Assembly (NCBI GenBank): GCA_028824685.1
Contig: JAPPCZ010000029.1
Location: forward strand, 1-64,000
DNA length: 64,000 nucleotides
Direction: 5' to 3'
DNA from: Candidatus Poribacteria bacterium
Lineage (GTDB): Bacteria; Poribacteria; WGA-4E; WGA-3G
Part shown: in pieces, positions 43,187 to 51,717 of the stretch
Numbering within the stretch: position 1 is the first letter of the stretch
Layout of the letters: each line of letters starts with the position of its first letter
Translations under genes and position numbers: made by a program
The notes under the pieces: model-generated
What the model saw: only the letters and a program-made list of their open reading frames with translations
Told to the model about the DNA's origin: nothing
The model's database searches: none

Positions 43187-45103
43187 CTACCGGACCGTTG
43201 TTAAATTGTCAATACTATCCAATAACTGGCTGCTATCATTGTAGACTTCCAACCCTACTTGAGTCCCATCAACCGAGAACAAGCAGAAGTGTTTATCAAT
43301 CGTGAACGCTTTAACCTTGTCAACCCACGGCACAGACTTATCTTGAACGTAATAAGGGGCTCCGCATCCACCACTGATAATCTGCCATACAGGAAACTGA
43401 AAATCTGGATTGATTGATGAATCTATCAAAGTTCGACTGTAGTTATGTTCGTCACCACAAAGTACAGCTAACACTTTTGACTTGCTTGAGACGATTTTCC
43501 AAAATCTGTTTCGCATATCAATCACATCACCCATCGGGACATTTTTATCGTTATAACCTCCGAGTTCGCCTTTGCCGGGCGTTCCCCAGTACATTGCGTC
43601 TTTCACGTGTCCACCGTTCGGGAATGGTGGCTCATGAAGAATAATAAACACCCAATCAACATTTAAGTCTTTTTGCGCAGCATCCAATTCTTTCTCTAAC
43701 CATCCCATCTGGTTCGGCATAACGTAACCTTCCCTATTACCACCGAGATGCTTAAGGGCAAGATTTATCGCTGTTTTATCCTGCGATTTCTGACCAAACA
43801 CACTCTGATTCCTATAACCTGTTGACCAATAATTTGAGTTCAGAGAAATAAAATGGGTTCTGCCGTAAGTAAATGAATACACGTTTTCTTCATAAGACGG
43901 TCCAACATCCGCACCACCCATATCAGTGCTTCCCTTTGTCTCAGGTTTCGGCACATCTAACCAATAGCGACTACCGCGAGGATTAACAAATTCTTTTGCG
44001 AAAATTGTTTCTGCACTATCTGCACCAACTGTGCCAGTAAATTGGATGTAGTATTCGTCTTGTTTGAGATGCGGTGCTGTAACCTTATAATACTTCCCAA
44101 CTTGCTCATGATTTCCAATGGATTCATAAAAAGGGATATTCGCCCCAACAGGTTGGATCGTTCGCTTCCAAGTCTCAAGTTGCCACTCATAATCTTTCAC
44201 ATCAGAAGTATAACCGTTGATGAGATCGCCACCGAAACAGACAAAATCTGCTTTTTTGTTATAGAGTTCTATGGCGAAACGCCCAAGGTCTTTGGCATTG
44301 ACTCCATTCTGTGCCCTCTCTCCTCCACCGACTCCAGCACGTGAGTCCGACATAAATCCAAACTTAAATGGCACTCTGTTTCCAGGCGAAGGTGCTGTTT
44401 TAAAGGTATATGATGGTGTCCAGATGCCGTAATTTACTTGGTAGGTATAGACTGTATCCGGTTTCAGTTTCGTTATAGTAACTTCATGTCGGATAGCAGG
44501 ATCCAAGGACAAAAACTCCCGATTATTTGACAAAACACTTCCTTTCGTAGGTGTATCAGTTTCCCAAGAAATTACTGCAGAATCATGGGTAACAAGATCA
44601 ACAAATGGACCTTCTGTCAAAGTAACAAGTGATGTGTAAGTACCTGTCTTCGGTTCTCCGTCACGCTTGTAACGCAAACGTCGGTCATAAGCGCGTGTTG
44701 TTTGGACGCGCGTATCGAAAATCTCTATGCGGTAAACTATTGTGCCGCCGTTGTTTACGATCAAACCCGTATCGTAATGTACATCCTCAAGTTTGGATAT
44801 ATCCAATTTGATTTGATGCCGTGTTTTGTTGCCTTCAATATGCGTTCCCTTTGAAACCTTACGATATCGGGGTGTTGTCAAGTAGCCTTCTGTATGTGGA
44901 ACACCGTAATATGCAACAGCTGCCGGAGCATCTATTAGCGTTTCAAATTCCACAACTGCTGATGAACCTTCAAACCCCGTTACGACAGGTTCTTTTGCTA
45001 AAAGCATGTCTTGACGGTAATCTATTGATGTCCAAGTTGATGTTTGTGCAAGGACTGCTGTGGTGAAAAAAAGCAGTCCAATACATGTGAAAATATGTTT
45101 CAT
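43187..45103 (-). CDS. Secreted purple acid phosphatase-like metallophosphoesterase
   Basis: The 638-residue product has a signal peptide (LLFFTTAVLAQ), two beta-sandwich regions, the second (LVTLTEGPFVDLVTHDSAVISW...KLKPDTVYTYQV) being the fibronectin-like domain of purple acid phosphatases, and a calcineurin-like catalytic domain from about residue 245: FGFMSDSRAG, FVCFGGDLINGY, SIGNHEQVG, FIILHEPPF and CGDEHNYSR. These supply the dinuclear metal ligands. It should release phosphate from organic esters outside the cell. It lies 110 bases upstream of pstS in the same direction, so phosphate release and uptake are adjacent. AAAGGAAA precedes ATG 45103. Confidence 0.88.
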   Translation of the reverse strand: MKHIFTCIGLLFFTTAVLAQTSTWTSIDYRQDMLLAKEPVVTGFEGSSAVVEFETLIDAPAAVAYYGVPHTEGYLTTPRYRKVSKGTHIEGNKTRHQIKLDISKLEDVHYDTGLIVNNGGTIVYRIEIFDTRVQTTRAYDRRLRYKRDGEPKTGTYTSLVTLTEGPFVDLVTHDSAVISWETDTPTKGSVLSNNREFLSLDPAIRHEVTITKLKPDTVYTYQVNYGIWTPSYTFKTAPSPGNRVPFKFGFMSDSRAGVGGGERAQNGVNAKDLGRFAIELYNKKADFVCFGGDLINGYTSDVKDYEWQLETWKRTIQPVGANIPFYESIGNHEQVGKYYKVTAPHLKQDEYYIQFTGTVGADSAETIFAKEFVNPRGSRYWLDVPKPETKGSTDMGGADVGPSYEENVYSFTYGRTHFISLNSNYWSTGYRNQSVFGQKSQDKTAINLALKHLGGNREGYVMPNQMGWLEKELDAAQKDLNVDWVFIILHEPPFPNGGHVKDAMYWGTPGKGELGGYNDKNVPMGDVIDMRNRFWKIVSSKSKVLAVLCGDEHNYSRTLIDSSINPDFQFPVWQIISGGCGAPYYVQDKSVPWVDKVKAFTIDKHFCLFSVDGTQVGLEVYNDSSQLLDSIDNLTTVR

Positions 45104-45209
45104 TTTCGTTTCCTTTCGTTTAATGTATAGGACGATTTTACATGAATTCTCTGAATTATACCACTTTATTTTCGGGATCGCGGATTACGTTAATTTTGGC
45201 AAACCTACC

Positions 45210-45236
45210 GTCAAATTTATCGGAATTTAATTTGAC
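45210..45236. repeat. Inverted repeat overlapping the first promoter's -35 box
   Basis: GTCAAATT (45210-45217) and AATTTGAC (45229-45236) are perfect inverted half-sites with centres about 19 bases apart. The right half covers the -35 at 45232-45237, so a bound protein could block the promoter. This is inferred from position only. Confidence 0.35.
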
Positions 45237-45260
45237 AAAAATAAGATTCGCGTGTATAAT
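45232..45260 (+). promoter_or_regulatory. Consensus sigma70-type promoter, first of two in tandem
   Basis: Perfect TTGACA (45232-45237) and TATAAT (45255-45260) are separated by 17 bases. It drives plus-strand transcription toward the leader and the secreted-protein/STT3 region. Confidence 0.68.
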
Positions 45261-45314
45261 TTGCCAAAAATGGTGAAAAAACCTAAAAATTTCGCGGTTT
45301 TTTTAGAAAAAAGG

Positions 45315-45343
45315 TTGACATTTTCTGAAACTTAGTTTATAAT
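45315..45343 (+). promoter_or_regulatory. Consensus sigma70-type promoter, second of two in tandem
   Basis: Perfect TTGACA (45315-45320) and TATAAT (45338-45343) again have a 17-base spacer, 83 bases after the first. Between the two lies an AAAAAACC...GGTTTTTT hairpin (45279-45303). Confidence 0.72.
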
Positions 45344-45424
45344 ATCTACGTTAAGTCGTATAAAGTTGATAAATATAAAGAAAAATCGCACGCTATAATC
45401 TTATTTTTATTAAGGGATTTAACA

Positions 45425-45559
45425 GTGAATAACCGATATGTAGATTCCACAATCCAGAAAAATATCTTATCATTGGAGCGTTCATATCTTCACGGACAAG
45501 GTTCGTGGATTTATGTTAACTATCGGTTAATCACCCCCCCCCCGATTAACATTCGTTAA
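45425..45559 (+). CDS. Possible 44-residue leader peptide
   Basis: GTG 45425 is preceded by AAGGGA seven bases upstream and reads MNNRYVDSTIQKNILSLERS and on to a stop at 45557-45559, through the ten-C tract that encodes a Thr-Pro-Pro-Pro end. It lies inside the transcribed leader. Support is only the ribosome site and frame. Confidence 0.25.
   Translation: MNNRYVDSTIQKNILSLERSYLHGQGSWIYVNYRLITPPPINIR
45526..45550. repeat. Ten-C homopolymer between inverted arms
   Basis: GTTAATC (45526-45532) and GATTAAC (45544-45550) are perfect inverted arms around A plus ten Cs (45534-45543). Such tracts slip in replication and sequencing alike. Loss of one C would join the 45425 frame to a frame open to 45836. 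Confidence 0.6.
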
Positions 45560-45620
45560 TTTTATATATATTTATATTACAAGGTCTTATCGCAGGAATT
45601 ATATGCTGCGATATTTTTAT

Positions 45621-45655
45621 GCCCGCACGGCGTATTCCGTGGCGGGCTTTTGTTG
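45621..45655 (+). terminator. Strong Rho-independent terminator or attenuator
   Basis: GCCCGCACGG (45621-45630) pairs with CCGTGGCGGGC (45637-45647) with one bulge, followed by TTTTGTTGTT. It lies between the tandem promoters and the gene at 45848, so it either ends a small RNA or attenuates the downstream gene. Confidence 0.75.
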
Positions 45656-45847
45656 TTGCATTGCGTCGTTCGTGGACAGCGATGCGACTTTTTTGTTTGA
45701 AAATAACACGAGAACATGGTATTGTACATCATGTCTCCTGTTATTATTCTGTAATAGTAGAAGGTGTCAAAGGACACTGCATTTTATAACGAAAATGGAC
45801 TGTGGGAAGTCCAACAGTCCACAATTGATAATATAAGGAGATTGAAA

Positions 45848-46695
45848 ATGCGTTTTAAGAATTTGACGATAACTTTAACTCTTCTACATGTTTGTCTATT
45901 GTAGCGTTGGCTGGATTGGTACTGCTGCCGATTGAAGATGTAATCAGTTGTAGTGATGAGGATCGGTCGTGGGATACGGCTGATGATAATAGGTCTGCCA
46001 GTTTCTCCGCGCATCACAAATATCCAGGGGACGAACTTAATAATCTGGGCTGGTCCGTGAGTGGCAGTGTGAATGTATCTGTAGCTTCTGCCACTGCTTC
46101 CGCATATCCCTCCATAGTGGACCCTGATTGCATCTTCGGCCTCTATGAAGCCGACAGCAATAAAACGTCCCACACCTTTTATGGGAACGCCACAGTCATG
46201 GCAGCGGTTTATCCTGCTACTTTTGATGCTGATGATAGGGAAAAATATGAAGATACACGCCATCCCCACACCTCCCTCAGTGCGAATGTTCAAGTAAAAG
46301 TACAGCGGTATGCAGTTTGCCAACTCTCGAGTAAGAGTCGCAAGAGAACAAAAAAATTGAATTTTGAAATTTCTGCAGAGGGAGCTATTCCGGCAGCATT
46401 CGTAAAGATAGAGGGAAAATCTGGTTATGAGTATACGGACGAGAATGGGGAAGTATGGACCGTGTCTATTACAGGCGAAACGACAGGGAAGATACACGAG
46501 CTGGGTCAAATTACTGATAAATCTGCCACAAAAACAGGCGGTCAGGGTTGGTCTTCAGCTTACGCATCAGTAACAAGTTTTAATATGGAAGGCTGCTCTT
46601 TTCCTGACGGACAAGTGTCTCTCTCTAAGAACGATTGCACACTTGAAGAACTTGGATGGCATAGTGGATCCTACGATAGTGGATCCCTAGAGTAA
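45848..46695 (+). CDS. Secreted protein with sequons; signal peptide split by a frameshift
   Basis: A perfect AAGGAG (45835-45840) precedes ATG 45848, which reads MRFKNLTITLTLLHVCLL and then stops at 45902. The next frame, open from 45859 and with a TTG at 45892, continues IVALAGLVLLPIEDVIS and the whole mature protein to 46695. One missing base near 45897 explains both: restored, the two halves make one signal peptide. The mature part is rich in Ser, Asp and Thr and holds four N-x-S/T sites: DDNRS, VNVS, DSNKT and GNAT. I recognise no family. A hairpin TGGACTGT/ACAGTCCA lies in the leader (45796-45821). It precedes the STT3 operon and may be a glycosylated substrate. Confidence 0.6.
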
Positions 46696-46709
46696 CTGGA
46701 CATCTGAAC

Positions 46710-46779
46710 TGTCCGAGGGAAATCCGATTCCCGACTGCCAGTCCAGTCGTTTCGTCTCGATTTGGAGATCGCTCGGACA
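46710..46779. repeat. REP-like palindrome with compensatory base changes
   Basis: TGTCCGAG (46710-46717) pairs with CTCGGACA (46772-46779). The inner GGGAAATCCGATTCCCGAC and GATTTGGAGATCGCTC match the palindrome at 29937-29990, whose outer stem has different bases that also pair. The rest of the gap 46696-46963 shows no other feature. Confidence 0.6.
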
Positions 46780-46963
46780 GAATATATGTGAACTTATTTA
46801 CATAATTTACTATGAACTCATAGCGAGTACGTGCTAAATAACAATGTGAGTTTGGTAAGTCCGGTGAGTTTCACCTGCAGTAAAATCCAACCCACATCTA
46901 CATTTGGATTTGATTATCAAACTCACGTTAAATAACAAGATGTCTTCAAAGGAGAATCTCATA

Positions 46964-48583
46964 ATGACAAAGAAACATTTATTTTTTGCGGTTGTGTTTT
47001 TTCTGGTTTTCGGTGGATGCTATTTTCTTTTTTATCATGCGTCCCCGCTGCAGCAGGCGAAGAAGGCAGAGAAATCAGAGAAAGTAGTTGGTCAGTCGGG
47101 ATATACTGTGGAAAGTTTACGTAAAAAATATCCGCATTTACAGCCGCGCCCGCAAGCGTGGTTTGAGCAGCAGCTCAAAAAACCGACCCGCACGTGGGCG
47201 GAGTGGGTTGACACCAACGTTGAACTTGCTCTGGAACAATTGATTGATTCGCGTTGGAATGACGGTGATCCGCTGCCGTGGGTCTTAGAAGCGTATGATA
47301 CCCCTGAGAAGTGGGCAGCTGATGAATCAGATTATAGAGAGGCTTTTGAGGCTTCTGCGGCAAGATACCAAGAGCAGGGGGCAGAGGTGCCGCCAACGGC
47401 ACAAGTTTTCCCGAAGGATCCTCCCAAAACGCAAGCGGAACTTGACAATCCGCATCACTTAGATATTTACGAAGGGCCTCAAGAAATCGAATCGATTATG
47501 ACAGAGTTTGATCATCGGTATAGCCGGACTTTCTCAGGTGAGCGGGCGGAGGAGATAGAAGTTGCATATCCGAAAGAAGCATGGATACAAGCCTTCTTGG
47601 ATAAAGGTGGAAGTTTTCGGGATATTTACGATTATGAGAAATATATGAACTCCCGGGCTGTCTTGCTGAACCGTTCTAAAGACCCTTCGGTGTGGACCTC
47701 TGAAATTGGCGGTGTGCGTCCTGCCTCTACCTTGGAAGCATATACAGATGCGTTCATTGAACGCGAAATCTGGATACAGGAGACGTGGAAACATGCGCTC
47801 AGAGAAAATCCGGACATGACAGGGATCGCCATTGAGGGAGAGCATTACCTGCCGATGCGCAAGAACCTTACCTATGTTCACAACGATGGCAATGGCGGTA
47901 TAACGAGTTGGGGCGGTATGCTTTCGCGTGAAGACCATCAAAATCTGCTGCGCGGGATTGAACCGGAAGGGATGGAAATTGTCTACATAGATGAAAATTA
48001 CAACATAACGTCCAAACCGTCCCCTTGGGATCCAAATAGTCGGGACGCGAACAAGTTGGTAGAAAAAGATCTGGAAGTGAGGATGCCCGAAGAATTTCAG
48101 AGGAACCGGGAGGGACAAAATGTGGAAGAGCCTGAGGAATTTGTGCGCGCGTCTTCTGATGGGAATCCAACGGATCCGAGTGCAGCACGTCGTGAGGCAG
48201 CACGTGAAGCCGCGGCACGTGAAATCGCAAAAGCGGAGTTTGAAAGGTTTCAGGACAGCATGCGGCAGCGCGAAGAGTTTAGGACGATGGCGGATAGGGA
48301 GGTAGCGCGGGAACTTGCAAAGCATTTTAGTCAACAATTTCTGTCAAAACGTTCATTGAAGCAGGGCAACGCTAAAGGTCTTGAAAACGCATTAGAAATA
48401 ATGTTCCAACACGGATTTGAGGAAGGATTCCGCAGAGTGCGGAGGGATAGTCCCTCAATCGCTGACGAGTTAGAGCGTTACTTCGCTGAGACTCAGAGAC
48501 CGCCTGAAAGGCAGGGTCCTCCACAAAGACCAGCACCGTCAAAGCCACCAGAAACAGCACCGCCTGGACCTGAAGCACCATAA
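46964..48583 (+). CDS. Membrane-anchored protein of unknown function in the STT3 operon
   Basis: The 539-residue product starts at ATG 46964 after AAGGAG; the frame is open 60 bases further up. An N-terminal helix (LFFAVVFFLVFGGCYFLFY) anchors it, perhaps as a lipoprotein at GGC. The outer part is rich in Glu, Arg and Trp, with three N-x-S/T sites (NRS, NLT, NIT), an Ala/Arg/Glu-rich coiled coil near residues 405-460, and a Pro-rich tail. The segment YPKEAWIQAFLDKGGSFRD followed by IYDYE resembles YPQDMYLARMLELGRPFVD followed by FSDYE in the next gene's product. I know no family for it. It leads a four-gene operon with stop and start codons touching or overlapping. Confidence 0.7.
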   Translation: MTKKHLFFAVVFFLVFGGCYFLFYHASPLQQAKKAEKSEKVVGQSGYTVESLRKKYPHLQPRPQAWFEQQLKKPTRTWAEWVDTNVELALEQLIDSRWNDGDPLPWVLEAYDTPEKWAADESDYREAFEASAARYQEQGAEVPPTAQVFPKDPPKTQAELDNPHHLDIYEGPQEIESIMTEFDHRYSRTFSGERAEEIEVAYPKEAWIQAFLDKGGSFRDIYDYEKYMNSRAVLLNRSKDPSVWTSEIGGVRPASTLEAYTDAFIEREIWIQETWKHALRENPDMTGIAIEGEHYLPMRKNLTYVHNDGNGGITSWGGMLSREDHQNLLRGIEPEGMEIVYIDENYNITSKPSPWDPNSRDANKLVEKDLEVRMPEEFQRNREGQNVEEPEEFVRASSDGNPTDPSAARREAAREAAAREIAKAEFERFQDSMRQREEFRTMADREVARELAKHFSQQFLSKRSLKQGNAKGLENALEIMFQHGFEEGFRRVRRDSPSIADELERYFAETQRPPERQGPPQRPAPSKPPETAPPGPEAP

Positions 48584-49192
48584 ATGAAAAAGTGGGTAAT
48601 TTTCATTATCATAGCACTTTTCATAGTTGCTGCTGCGGTATCCTTGTATCTTCCCGCGACATCGGTGAACGTTCCCGATTCCAGTTGCACTCCTCTCGAA
48701 TTACCTGCCACGGTAAAATTCCAGGGGGTACAGCATTGGGATCAACTTGACCTCGCCGCAATCAAAAGAGACTACCAACCGTACACCGTTGCGGAAATGC
48801 GCGAAATGTGGGAGGCAAAACTGATCGTTAAGTATGGTGGTGCTGAAAGACTTAAGCAGGCAGTAGGAGAGGCGAATCATGTTTATCCACAGGATATGTA
48901 CCTTGCACGCATGCTTGAATTGGGTAGACCTTTTGTTGATTTTTCTGACTATGAAGATGCCCTTACAGATCAACGGATACGGTTGTTTTCTATGCGGATG
49001 TACTGGAATAGCATGAGTACGACAGAAAGGGCAATATATCTTAAACGGCAAGGGTTACCACCTGATGCAACCTGGAACATATATGAGGAAACACTGCTGA
49101 AGAATGACGTTGTGGACAGTATCAATTTTTGGCGTTCAAAAGAACTTGATCCTTACATAAAGGGTCCAGCCGAAGTGTTGAGGCATAAATGA
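48584..49192 (+). CDS. Single-helix membrane protein of unknown function in the STT3 operon
   Basis: The 202-residue product starts directly after the stop of the previous gene (TAA then ATG). One N-terminal helix (IFIIIALFIVAAAVSLYL) anchors an outer domain of helical character with MREMWEAKLIVKYGGAERLKQA and the shared YPQDMY...DYED segment. It ends in an ATGA overlap with the STT3 gene, so their translation is coupled. The sharing of a motif with the upstream gene product suggests the two bind each other or the same partner. Confidence 0.7.
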   Translation: MKKWVIFIIIALFIVAAAVSLYLPATSVNVPDSSCTPLELPATVKFQGVQHWDQLDLAAIKRDYQPYTVAEMREMWEAKLIVKYGGAERLKQAVGEANHVYPQDMYLARMLELGRPFVDFSDYEDALTDQRIRLFSMRMYWNSMSTTERAIYLKRQGLPPDATWNIYEETLLKNDVVDSINFWRSKELDPYIKGPAEVLRHK

Positions 49193-51717
49193 AACTGAAC
49201 ACTATCGTAAAACACGTCGGGGCCGCTGCACTGCTTTTAATCCTCCTATTTGTGGGCGGCAGGGTCCGTGGACAAGGTCTATCCAACATTCCCACCGGTC
49301 AGTTTGCTTCTAACGACGCGCTTCTCTTTTACGCACAAGCGAGGACAATTGTGAAAGACGGCACGTTACCAAAAGTTGAGATGCATCGTTGGGTGCCGCT
49401 CGGTAGAGATTTAGGAGAAACACTGAACGGTTACCCTTACGCTATTGCTTACGCGTCCAAGTTAATAAGATTCTTTTTTTCAAACGTCACTGTCTATCAG
49501 GTGCAGCTTCTGGCACCAACTGTCTGCTTTCTCATCGGCATGGTGGTGCTGTGCCTTTTCCTCTACATCCGTTTTGGCTTTGGTGTAGCAGCCATCGCTG
49601 GTACGCTTTTGGTTATCATGCCCGGTAGCATTGAACGGAGTGCGGCTGGATTCAGCGATAGAGACGGTTGGTGCTGGATGCTCGGCACCCTGGCAGTCAC
49701 TACCTATCTATGGAAGGAAGACATAACAAGCAAATGGACTCGGTCCCTCTGTACAGTCCTGTCAGGTTTATTCGTGTTCCTCGGCGGTTTAAGTTGGGAG
49801 GGGTTTGGCGGTTTTGTCCTCGCAATTGTAGCAGTGGAACTCTGGCGTTTTCTTACAACGGATGCTGAAGAACGTTTGTGGGAGTATGTATTGTGGGTCT
49901 TGATGTTTGTTCCGTTACTCTACCTTCTTTCACCCGCCTATCATCGTGGGGGCGGGTTTACCAGCCACGTAGCAGCCTTTCTGCTGTTTCCATCGCTTGT
50001 CATGCTGTTGCTCCGCACGCTGCGGTATTTTCTCACCCGCGGACATCATTCAGTTTCTAAGTTTATCTCGGAACAAATTTCTGCCCGCGCTGTTTCCCTT
50101 GTTTTTTGTGCTGTGTGTCTTGTCATCGGCATCGCCTATCTTGCACTTCAACGTGAAACATTTGTGCAAAGCATTGTGCCTTTCAGTAGTGCCACTGTGA
50201 TGAAGGACGTGGGTGAACTAAAATCACCACACGATATTTTCTGGTACGGTCGTTATGGGCATGTAATGCTTATTGCAAGTCTTTGTCTCATTGTGGGTTG
50301 CATCAGAATCTGGGGGACGAAAGCACTTATCCTCGCTTTCACGGTTTCACTGTTCACGGCTGCAACCTTTTTGCGACAATATTTATACTATACGTTGTCC
50401 CCAGTCATCTGTGAATATCTTTTCTACGGGGCAGTAGCGTTCACACCGATTGCTGCGTTAGGCGTAGCAGCACTTCGTCCTGAACCGGTCAAACATGAAC
50501 ATATTTATGTCGCTTTTGGATTTTGGCTGCTCCTCTGGCTTGGGCTTGCACGCGATGCGCTCCGCTACGATTTCTTTATCGGCGTGCCGCTCGCTTGCTT
50601 TGCAGCTATCGGTATCCAATTCGTCACAACGCGGCTTAGTCAATACATCGCAAAATTCAGAAAAGAGAAAAGCATGGAAGAAAATACCGTGCAAGCAAAT
50701 TCCAAAGAAGCAGGAAAGGATGAGAGAAAACACAAGGTAACTCGGCTGCCAATCTTTACACTACAAGGATGGACAAAGGCAGGCATAACGTTTGTGTGTG
50801 TCGCTCTCATTCTGTTTTGGGAACCACCTGGCGATAAACCACTTCCAGGGCTTGCGCAAAGAGGATACGCAACGCAGATAAAACCTGAGTATGTATTTCC
50901 CGGTAAAAATACCCCTATGGCAAACGCGTGTCAATGGCTTAGTGAACATCTCTCAACAGACAAAGTGGTTGCGGCACCATGGAGTTACGGGCACATGCTA
51001 AATGTTCTTGGCGGTGTCAAAACTGTTATTGATCCAGACCATTTCATTATAAATTGGATAGACCTCTATGAAAAACATGTTTCTGCTGCAACATCGGAAC
51101 ATGAAGCATTAGAATTCCTCAAAACACACCACGTGACCCATCTGCTTCTCAGCGAAGAAGATGTATTTTATATTGCATCGCAACGGACACACGTTGAAGA
51201 ACAGTCTGAGCATCCGCTTTATATGGTGCCGCTTGTGTCTCGCGCACCCATCGGCAGCGCACACTATCGCATGGTACCAGCACACAAAAACACGCCTATT
51301 AACTTTGTTGAGATTGATTTCCATCACAAACCTGCTACTGTCACTGCCCGCCTCAAAAACGGCAAAACGGTTAAACTGCCGTATATCAAGTCCGATGGCA
51401 GCGTCCAATCACCTCATACTGAACATGCCCATAACCACACAGAAGAATCTGATAACAAAAACGGTGGCATCCTCCATCTATTTGACTCAAAAACGCAGCG
51501 GGAGGTTGTCCACTACCTCTCGCCACACAGTTGGAACAGTCTTGCAGTCAAATTATTTTTTCGAGATGAACACAGTAAAGCGTTCGTTCATGTTTATCCT
51601 GAACAAAAGACCGCATCCGCTAAAGTCAAAATCTGGAAGATTCACTACCCACCTGATATAGAAGAAAATCCGAAATATCTCGCCAAATCACCAAAAAAGA
51701 AAGATAAAACAAAATGA
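49189..51717 (+). CDS. STT3/PglB-like oligosaccharyltransferase
   Basis: The 842-residue product matches the layout of STT3: about 12 membrane segments in residues 1-490, then a soluble domain from about 535. Catalytic marks can be read: ASND near residue 41 (the first metal Asp), FSDRD near 157 (the DxD pair), an EL5-type Glu in VGELKSPHDIF near 340, and APWSYG near 599 in place of WWDYG. The enzyme would transfer a lipid-linked glycan to Asn on the outer face of the membrane. PglB Asp of WWDYG is Ser here, so acceptor-site details may differ. It overlaps both neighbours by four bases. No lipid-linked glycan assembly genes are adjacent. Confidence 0.8.
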   Translation: MKLNTIVKHVGAAALLLILLFVGGRVRGQGLSNIPTGQFASNDALLFYAQARTIVKDGTLPKVEMHRWVPLGRDLGETLNGYPYAIAYASKLIRFFFSNVTVYQVQLLAPTVCFLIGMVVLCLFLYIRFGFGVAAIAGTLLVIMPGSIERSAAGFSDRDGWCWMLGTLAVTTYLWKEDITSKWTRSLCTVLSGLFVFLGGLSWEGFGGFVLAIVAVELWRFLTTDAEERLWEYVLWVLMFVPLLYLLSPAYHRGGGFTSHVAAFLLFPSLVMLLLRTLRYFLTRGHHSVSKFISEQISARAVSLVFCAVCLVIGIAYLALQRETFVQSIVPFSSATVMKDVGELKSPHDIFWYGRYGHVMLIASLCLIVGCIRIWGTKALILAFTVSLFTAATFLRQYLYYTLSPVICEYLFYGAVAFTPIAALGVAALRPEPVKHEHIYVAFGFWLLLWLGLARDALRYDFFIGVPLACFAAIGIQFVTTRLSQYIAKFRKEKSMEENTVQANSKEAGKDERKHKVTRLPIFTLQGWTKAGITFVCVALILFWEPPGDKPLPGLAQRGYATQIKPEYVFPGKNTPMANACQWLSEHLSTDKVVAAPWSYGHMLNVLGGVKTVIDPDHFIINWIDLYEKHVSAATSEHEALEFLKTHHVTHLLLSEEDVFYIASQRTHVEEQSEHPLYMVPLVSRAPIGSAHYRMVPAHKNTPINFVEIDFHHKPATVTARLKNGKTVKLPYIKSDGSVQSPHTEHAHNHTEESDNKNGGILHLFDSKTQREVVHYLSPHSWNSLAVKLFFRDEHSKAFVHVYPEQKTASAKVKIWKIHYPPDIEENPKYLAKSPKKKDKTK

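Larger units (their letters stand above)
45350..45655 (+). ncRNA. Candidate structured leader or small RNA of about 300 bases
   Basis: The stretch runs from the second consensus promoter to a strong terminator and has several possible stems: CACGGAC with GTTCGTG (45491-45507), GTTAATC with GATTAAC around a C tract, TATCGCAG (45588-45595) with CTGCGATA (45606-45613), and the terminator stem. It could be a free small RNA or an attenuated leader for the gene at 45848. It matches no RNA family that I can recognise by eye. Confidence 0.4.

Noticed and set aside
45603..45836. A 77-codon open frame on the plus strand
   Set aside because: It crosses the terminator hairpin at 45621-45655 and encodes a Cys-rich, unlikely product. 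It is kept only as part of the C-tract finding.
45784..46509. A 241-codon open frame on the minus strand
   Set aside because: It is antisense to the secreted protein; its product is improbable and has no ribosome site.
47534..48337. A 267-codon open frame on the minus strand
   Set aside because: It lies wholly antisense to the 46964 gene, which has a ribosome site and fits its operon; the antisense product is rich in Cys, His and Phe and shows no domain.
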